Positions 58,228 to 64,000 of a stretch of 64,000 nucleotides of DNA are shown in pieces. Below the pieces are notes generated by a model. It had not been told where the DNA came from. It saw nothing but the letters and a program-made list of their open reading frames with translations, and did not search any database. Position 1 is the stretch's first letter; each line of letters starts with the position of its first letter. The stretch is from Endocalyx cinctus. Taxonomy: Eukaryota; Ascomycota; Sordariomycetes; Amphisphaeriales; Apiosporaceae. The stretch covers positions 310,001 to 374,000 of the forward strand of contig BCKC01000014.1 in the NCBI GenBank assembly GCA_001600455.1. The letters are read 5' to 3'. Made by a program: the position numbers and the translations under genes.

Positions 58228-58437
58228 TCACGGCCCCGGCGTGGCGACAACTACGTGAGGCTTCTTGGCCAGCGCGATGGACTGAGGAACCATATCGAGA
58301 CCGCCGACGATGACGGCAGAACGCACACCGATGGTGGCGCCGAGGGCATCGACGGCCTGACCTATCTGAGTGGCAAGTTCACGGGTAGGCGCCAGAATGA
58401 GAGATCGGGAGGTATAGGGGAGTACTCCGAGGAGCAC
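58228..58437 (-). pseudogene. fragment of a DEAD-box RNA helicase gene (RRP3-like)
   Basis: A 70-codon piece reads LILAPTRELATQIGQ (motif Ia), VIVGGLDMVPQSIAL (GG motif), KKPHVVVATPG (motif Ib), then ends in a stop. The Arg expected after ATPG is replaced by Pro. This is the conserved core of the rRNA-processing helicase family, with no Walker A, DEAD or C-terminal motifs nearby. It is a captured or transposed gene fragment next to a retrotransposon piece, and not a functional gene. Confidence 0.78.
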
Positions 58438-58600
58438 CGGAAATTCCTTGCCACGGTGCGTAAGGCAAAAAGAGATTACCGGAGAAATATCCTTAATAAA
58501 GCAACGACCGATAGAAAGCTATATGATGTGGTGAATTGGCATAAGTTAGGCCCTAAGCTCAGATCACTGGAGCTACCTGAAAGTCAAAATACCATAGCAG
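58432..58600 (+). mobile_element. fragment of a non-LTR (Tad/I-type LINE) retrotransposon ORF2
   Basis: The plus strand encodes HRKFLATVRKAKRDYRRNI and LYDVVNWHKLGPKL, matching the basic linker between endonuclease and reverse transcriptase of fungal LINEs. Only about 55 codons are present. It abuts the helicase fragment and replaces the 3' end of the P450 gene on the other strand. The call rests on pattern recognition. Confidence 0.6.
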
Positions 58601-60177
58601 TTTAGCCAGCACGAGACTAACTTCTAGGTATACCATGTTCTTTCCCGCGCATGCACGGGGACCTACTATGAATGGGATGAACGCTCTGTGCATCTTTGAG
58701 ATGCGTTCTTGGCCGCTATCGATTTCGAGCCAACGCTCAGGCTTGAAACTAAATGAGTCGGGGAAAATTTCCTCGTCGTGTTGTAGCGAGTAGATATTCA
58801 CACCGACATGAGTGCCGCGTGGCACTGCGTGACCATCAATAATAAGTAGTTCAGTATCAGAGTCGCCTACGGCTTGTTCTCTCCAGAGTGTGCCTAGTGA
58901 TGGAGGTGCTATGCGTAAGGACTCGTCAATGCAGGCGCGTAGATACTTGCAGCTCGTAAGCCGCGAGCCAGCCCTAATCTCAGAAGCAGCTGAAAAATTG
59001 GATCGAATTTCTTCAGCAAGTTTCGAGTAGCAATGGGATTGTCGCGTTAAGTAGAATAGAAGCGCGCAGACTGTCGTTGCTGGAGGCGTACCACCTGTGT
59101 AGCTTCATGTTAATACATTGAGATGAATGACAGGTGGCTGAAAGTACAAACCTGCAGTCATGAAGAAGATCGTCTCGCCTGGGAGGCTTTCGAAAATACC
59201 GGCGGCCTCGGGTTTCGTCAAGAAGGAATACAAGTCATGCTTATTGGGATCTTCTGCGGCAATGCGGCTTGTAAATAGCTTGGCGAGAACTGCTCGAAAA
59301 GCGTCCGCCTGGCGTGATGGTAGAAGTGTCAAAACCAGATCTAGACTTTGGAGAGCGGGCCAGTGCATATATATATTGACGCGATGCTTCGCGAGAATGA
59401 GCAGCCTCAGCAGCACCCGGTTAGTCCCTTGGCCTTGAAGATCAAGTCGAGTGTCGAGAGCCAGGTGTCCAATTATATCGAAAAAGAGATGTTGACATCG
59501 GCTAGTCATATCCAGAGGAGTAGATTCTCGACTCTCCTTCAGAATTAATTTGAGAAATACGTCAATATGTTCTAACAAGGATGACTCGAATATTCGCATC
59601 GATGGGTCATTGAGAGCTTGGCCGACGAATTGACGTTTCTGGCGATGCAATTCTTTGTCAAACGTGCTAAAAATGCTAGGAGAACCACCAAGCCGTGAAG
59701 CTGCGTACAAGCTAGACTTGGTCATACGCGGATTCTGATAAATATCTGCAAATAGTGAGTGGGGTATTAATCATGGCGTTTAGGAAGTATGCTCACCATA
59801 GAATGCCTCCACCGAATTAAACAAGAGGCGATCGGGCGCGAGTCGAACGATAGGTCCTATGTCTTGTGTGAACGCTAGACAACTCAAGGAAATACCGAGA
59901 AGTATTTACCATATCGAAGGTGATTCTGCCAGACGTTTAGATGAGTCCGTCGAAAAAGTGCTTGATATGCGCCGTAGGCATCCGAGATTTTGGCCAAGAA
60001 TGGACCATTATATTTGGTTAAAGGGTGAAACCAGATACGGTACGCGACAATAAGAATGACCTCACTCAATCCGTCAGCTTAAGCCGATGTATCCGATAGA
60101 TTTAATTTCCTTACATATGGTACTAGTACGTAACTACAATATGTAGTGAAAGTACTAAGCAGACTGATCAGAGTCAT
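58559..60177 (-). CDS. cytochrome P450 (CYP65/TRI11-like), C-terminally truncated, 467 aa
   Basis: Five exons (60177-60115, 60060-59910, 59856-59797, 59745-59152, 59094-58559) sum to 1404 bases with no internal stop. Features are YRIWFHPLTKYNGPFLAKISDAYGAY after the anchor, FMTAGGTPPATT as the I-helix, DESLR (ExxR), and the heme loop FIVGPRACAGKN with the axial Cys. After LAKLLWYFDF the usual last 35-45 residues of this family are missing. The frame instead runs into LINE-derived sequence and stops at VAPVI. The heme site is whole, but loss of the C-terminal beta-hairpin, which shapes the substrate pocket, makes activity doubtful. It may be a recent pseudogene. The nearest partners would be the GMC oxidase and the broken PKS at 60689. 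Confidence 0.85.
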
Positions 60178-60221
60178 TGTCTTGATGAAAAAGAAATTGT
60201 TTGAAGTGGGTGAAGAGTATG

Positions 60222-60263
<42 letters not shown>

Positions 60264-60688
60264 GAGGTAGTGAGAGAATTAATACCCGCTTTCGGTGCGA
60301 CCCGGAGTTTTGTTGTTTCCGTATATCAGGCTCAGTATAACAGACTACCAACACTTTCACCTATCAAGCCACTAGTTTTGTGACTTCACTGAATAGAAAA
60401 AATAATTCTAACACAAACCACGACGGATTGGCCAGCAGACTGCTGCATGCAGCTTGGTAGTAAAACAACTGGAGAAGATGTCATTTCCGCATGTTGAATA
60501 ATGGGTTGTTGTCGTTGTACGGCTACAAGTATTAATTAAGTGAATTCCCTATATCAGAGTGCGCACCTAGAAGTGCGCAGGACTTAGCTCTTAAATTACA
60601 CATTTCCCTTTGACAATAACTATATATATATTCTCTGAATATTTGCCTTTGTGTGAAAATCTCAAGTATCTTCCATCATTCCTACGAC
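60178..60688. other. divergent promoter region with a tetranucleotide repeat
   Basis: Lies between the truncated P450 and the broken PKS. It includes the TAAG microsatellite. Confidence 0.6.
60222..60263. repeat. TAAG tetranucleotide microsatellite (about 10 units)
   Basis: A perfect AGTA/TAAG tract about 45 bases upstream of the P450 start, probably in its 5' untranslated region. Confidence 0.95.
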
Positions 60689-63044
60689 ATGGAGCCTATC
60701 GCAGTTGTTGGCTTCTCTTTCAAGTTACCCCGGGATAGTGTGGATGTGGATGAGTCGAGTTTCTGGCATGTCATTGAGAACCGGAAGAACCTCATGACGA
60801 AATGGCCTAAAGACCGGTTAGCTGTGGATTCCTTTTATGATAAAACTGGTGATAAGCAAAACACGGTACGGGATATCCTATATTTGTATGAAAAATATCC
60901 ACACTAAATTACTTTATGGTCATAGATTCATTCTCGCGGAGGGCACTTTTTGAATGGTGATCTGGTTGCTTTTGCAGCTCCCTTCTTTTCTATCACCGCG
61001 GACGAAGCAACTGCAATGGATCCACAACATCGTTGGGCACTTGAGATTGCGTACCACGCATTCGAAAATGGTTAGTAAGGGCCCTGGACGGAAGAATAAT
61101 TTTTCTAAAATTAGTCAACTGATATTCAACTCTTATCTAACTAATTATTATATACAACTAAAATGTCTCTTGAAAAGCTCAAGGGCTCACGCATATCTGT
61201 TCTTGCGTGTACGGTCTCCGATGATTACCATAAGTTGATCTCCAAAGATCCCGACGCCATGCCGCCCATGGCAACCACGGGAATCGCGCCATCAGCGGTT
61301 CTGGGGAGAATTAGTTGGTATTTCAATCTCGTTGGACCCAGTGTTTACGTAGACACCGCCTGCTCAGAAAGCATGGTAGCTTTAGATCTCGGCTGCCGTA
61401 AGTTATGGCTTGTCTTTTGTGCTATACACATGATTGGCTACCATTTGTTCTGTCTCACTATATATTCAATATAATGAAAAGCTGACTTGAATCAAGGCCT
61501 TGGTTCTTGCGACTAGCATGCATCTTACACCCGAAACTTCTATACTCTTGGCAAACATGGGATTTCTCTCTCCGAGTAGTTATAGTTTTGACCACCGTGC
61601 AAACGGCTATGCTAGAGGTGAAGGTGTGATTGGGCTTGTTGTTAAACCCCTATCAAGCGCTATTAGGGATGGCAATATGGTCAAGGCCGTTATACGATCC
61701 ACTGGTTGCAACCAGGACCGGCGAACGTTGGGACTCACCTAGCCAAGTGTTGAATCGCAACGGCGGCTCATAAGAAGCGGGTTTGGACTTTGATAAAACT
61801 CGCTTTATTGAAGCGCATGGTATGCATCTCTACAGTCTCTAATCTACTAAGGTTTTCAGGCTTAATCCTACCTACAGGCACCGAAACTACTACTGGTGAC
61901 CCGATTGAGATGAAGACCATTGGAAGAGTGTTCAGACCATTCCGATCTCCACAAGAGCCCCTATATGTGTAACTAATGACCCGCTGAAGGCCTCCTATTT
62001 TCGTCAATACCTAATGCATCTCTTCGATTAGAGGCTCTGTGAAAGCAGCAAACATTGGTCATCTTGAGGGCTAGCGGTCTAGCTGGTGCTCTAAAATCAG
62101 TTATTGCACTGGAACGTGGAATAGTCCCCGCAAACGCGCTTTTTGAAGAAACAAATCCGGACATATTAGATGTTTAGTTCTACCACACCACAGTAGGTTC
62201 CATTATTTTCAGTCCTTTTTTCTTTTTTTTTTGAGCTTGTGACTGAATATAGCACAAGGTCACTATCAGAAATATGCCTTGGCCGACAGCAGGACGACGT
62301 CGAATATCTGTGAATTCGTTTGGTATAGCTGGAACCAATGCACACGCTATTCTAGATGATGCGTGCAATTTTCTTCATGATAAGCGTCTCCATGGTAATC
62401 ACCACTGTTGTAGAACTACGGTGGTTTATGAACCAGCGACCTATGGTGATGATTTTTCGTCCCGCATTTCAGCAACCTATACTTTTGAAGATACCACGAT
62501 CAAGGAGAAGAATTACAATATTTGCCATTCAAACACGAGATGCCCCAATATTACCGCTGAGTCCGAAAAGACTTTTCACCTCGACGTTCCCACGCAGATG
62601 CCTAAACCACCAAACTACTTGTGTGGATAGCGTCTGATGAAGCAGCCGTGCATCGTATGGCGGAAGAGTATGATGAATATTATGAGCTATCCCTAGATAA
62701 TGATCCATCAGCGCTTGATCGGCTAGTATACACTCTTGCAGCCCGCCGCAGTCATATGATCTGGCGGTCGTTTTCGATTACAGGCGGCATAGACAGCACC
62801 TCAAATCACGATAGACTTAAAAAGCATAGTCAAGCCGATTCGCTCATCTGTTAACAACGAGGTGGCTTTCGTTTTTACAGGACAAGGGGTTAAATACATA
62901 GGCATGGGCTTGGAACTGTTAAGATATCCAGACTTCCAGGATTCACTGTACAGGAGTGATAGGATTTACAAGGATATTAGGTGCTCACGGTCAATAGTTG
63001 GTAAGCAAGAAAACTCTCCTATAATACCAGGTCTTGTCGGTTAA
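60689..63044 (+). pseudogene. broken and truncated highly reducing PKS (KS plus start of AT)
   Basis: The start (EPIAVVGFSFKLP) and the first KS blocks splice normally: GGHFLNGDL, ITADEATAMDPQHRWALE, and DTACSESMVALDLG with the active Cys. Lesions then accumulate. A one-base frameshift lies near 61497. A TAG at 61740-61742 stands where the family has Gln (GLT-stop-PSVESQRRL). A small deletion lies near 61775 and a frameshift at about 62068 ([15 protein letters not shown]). The KS end ([19 protein letters not shown]) and the linker can still be read. The AT begins (VAFVFTGQGVKYIGMG) and then stops at 63044. DH, ER, KR and ACP are absent, and repeat module A follows at 63277. It is a clear pseudogene, unlike the intact PKS at 38507-46083. 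Confidence 0.88.
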
Positions 63045-63612
63045 CATTATCTTTAAGACAAACTTGTAGATGAACATCATATCACACGTCCAGAATACAG
63101 GCAGCTGATGCTACAGTATGGCCGATGTGAGGGAAAACATAGTATTTTTTTTATTAAGTCAGAAAAGAATTCCTAACCCTGACCCATTTCCCGTACTAAT
63201 TTTACATAGGCTATTAATATACGACCTATTATCTTAAGCTTCTCATAAGTATAACTCGTTATTTAGTAAGAAAATGCCTGATTTTACGAAGGGTCTTCTA
63301 CAAGCCTCTACGGAACCATCTTTAAAAACCCCTGTCGTTTTCTTATATTATCTTTTCTGTGTAGCACAGTAAAAATTGTAAACTCAGGACGTTCTAAGAG
63401 CTACAAGCTCACTTCCTGTAGTACATATATATAACATGTAATTTATTATGCAAGGCGTAGGTATTATTTTATAACGAACCTTTGACCCGAACCCCTTCAC
63501 CAAAAAAAAAAAAAACAATCAGGCCCTAAAATTGGGTTAAGAATTGAGTTTAGGGATGGCCCATAAGGGAGTACTTTGATTTACTAGTACTAAATCTATC
63601 TAAAGAGGCTCA
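63045..63612. other. AT-rich spacer with repeat
   Basis: No gene. Holds the inverted module A copy and an A-run near 63503. Confidence 0.6.
63277..63417 (-). repeat. dispersed repeat, module A (copy 4, inverted)
   Basis: The reverse complement matches the full module A (compare 38084-38222). It lies just past the point where the PKS relic ends. Confidence 0.8.
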
Positions 63613-64000
63613 CTACGCATCGGATCCCGTCACATTGGAATTAAAACGGGATACAGAAGGCTCCATTAATATAAGCTCGGATCTATGACAGGAAGGAGTC
63701 GAAGAGGCCCCCTCTTCTAGATCGAAAACATCCCACCATTCTATCCGAGTATCCCCTCCGCCGGGTTTTCTTGCCGCGGTAGTCGCCGCTCTCATGCTAT
63801 CGAGAGCCTCGCCTTGCCTCCTGGCCCGCGCGTTCCTGGCGTTGACTACGGCCTCCTGGTGCGACCAACCCTGACGCGGCGCATAGCGTTCCGTAAAGAA
63901 CCGAATATGTAGTCGCTGAGTTAACCCATGCCAAAATGTGACCCGAGCGTGCCGCCACGGCTTCTCCCATACCGTAAAGAGGAAGCAGTCGACTGCCCCT
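63613..64000 (-). CDS. unidentified protein, C-terminal part (gene continues past the window)
   Basis: An open frame runs from the window edge to a TAG at 63613-63615, about 128 codons, with high GC and no stop. It begins VDCFLFTVWEKPWRHARVTFWHG and continues through QGWSHQEAVVNARNARARR to an acidic and Ser-rich tail. The opening looks like a membrane helix end followed by a basic EKPWRH segment. Such segments occur after the last helix of some fungal seven-helix receptors, but this is only a resemblance. Introns further upstream are possible. Confidence 0.55.
   Translation of the reverse strand, partial: GAVDCFLFTVWEKPWRHARVTFWHGLTQRLHIRFFTERYAPRQGWSHQEAVVNARNARARRQGEALDSMRAATTAARKPGGGDTRIEWWDVFDLEEGASSTPSCHRSELILMEPSVSRFNSNVTGSDA

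Noticed and set aside
60222..60263. CRISPR-like or regulatory direct repeats
   Set aside because: It is a simple tetranucleotide microsatellite without spacers.

Overview
The window is nuclear DNA of a filamentous ascomycete (Pezizomycotina). Genes carry short introns of roughly 50 to 90 bases with GT..AG borders. The gene families are typical of moulds: SAT4/Pth11-like membrane proteins, a FluG-like fusion, a highly reducing polyketide synthase, UstYa-like proteins, and many MFS carriers and P450s. Codon use and gene style fit a sordariomycete, perhaps Xylariales, but that placement is a guess. Splice models were built by eye; where exon lengths are given they sum to a whole reading frame.

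Region 1 (about 0.7-20.9 kb) looks like a nitrogen-compound utilisation block. It holds a small cupin, an FAD-dependent amine/imino-acid oxidase, a 5-oxoprolinase/hydantoinase, a Dal5-type permease, a FluG-like amidohydrolase-glutamine synthetase fusion, an amino-acid/GABA-type permease with a 24-base micro-exon, and a SAT4-family membrane protein. The enzyme set resembles in outline the bacterial gamma-glutamylation route for amines. Paired GATA-type sites lie in two of the promoters.

Region 2 (22-31.7 kb) holds an MFS exporter, a 2-oxoglutarate/Fe(II) oxygenase, a second MFS exporter, a hidden two-exon gene for a 54-residue secreted peptide, and a UstYa-like (DUF3328) protein. A secreted small peptide beside a UstYa-like enzyme, an oxygenase and exporters is the most interesting candidate for an undescribed system, possibly a ribosomally made peptide, although the peptide lacks the usual Kex2-flanked repeats.

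Region 3 (32.2-37.9 kb) is a dead gene block: a heavily decayed P450, an MFS gene with a nonsense codon and a frameshift, and a second P450 whose splice frame is perfect apart from three in-frame stops. Most of these stops are explained by C:G to T:A transitions.

Region 4 (38.5-50.4 kb) is an apparently intact polyketide cluster: a 2382-residue highly reducing PKS (KS-AT-DH-inactive MT-ER-KR-ACP), a divergent cupin and a P450 with a 27-base micro-exon. Region 5 (50.9-52.8 kb) is an AT-rich, probably RIP-mutated island containing a solo LTR with a perfect 5-base target duplication and a row of strong hairpins. Region 6 (53.1-64 kb) carries a second SAT4-family protein, a GMC oxidoreductase, a TRI11/CYP65-like P450 whose 3' end was replaced by pieces of a non-LTR retrotransposon and an RNA helicase gene, a broken and truncated second PKS, and the end of an unidentified gene. 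A two-module dispersed repeat sits at the joints between these blocks (28.6-29.2, 38.0-38.2, 57.5-57.9 and 63.3-63.4 kb).
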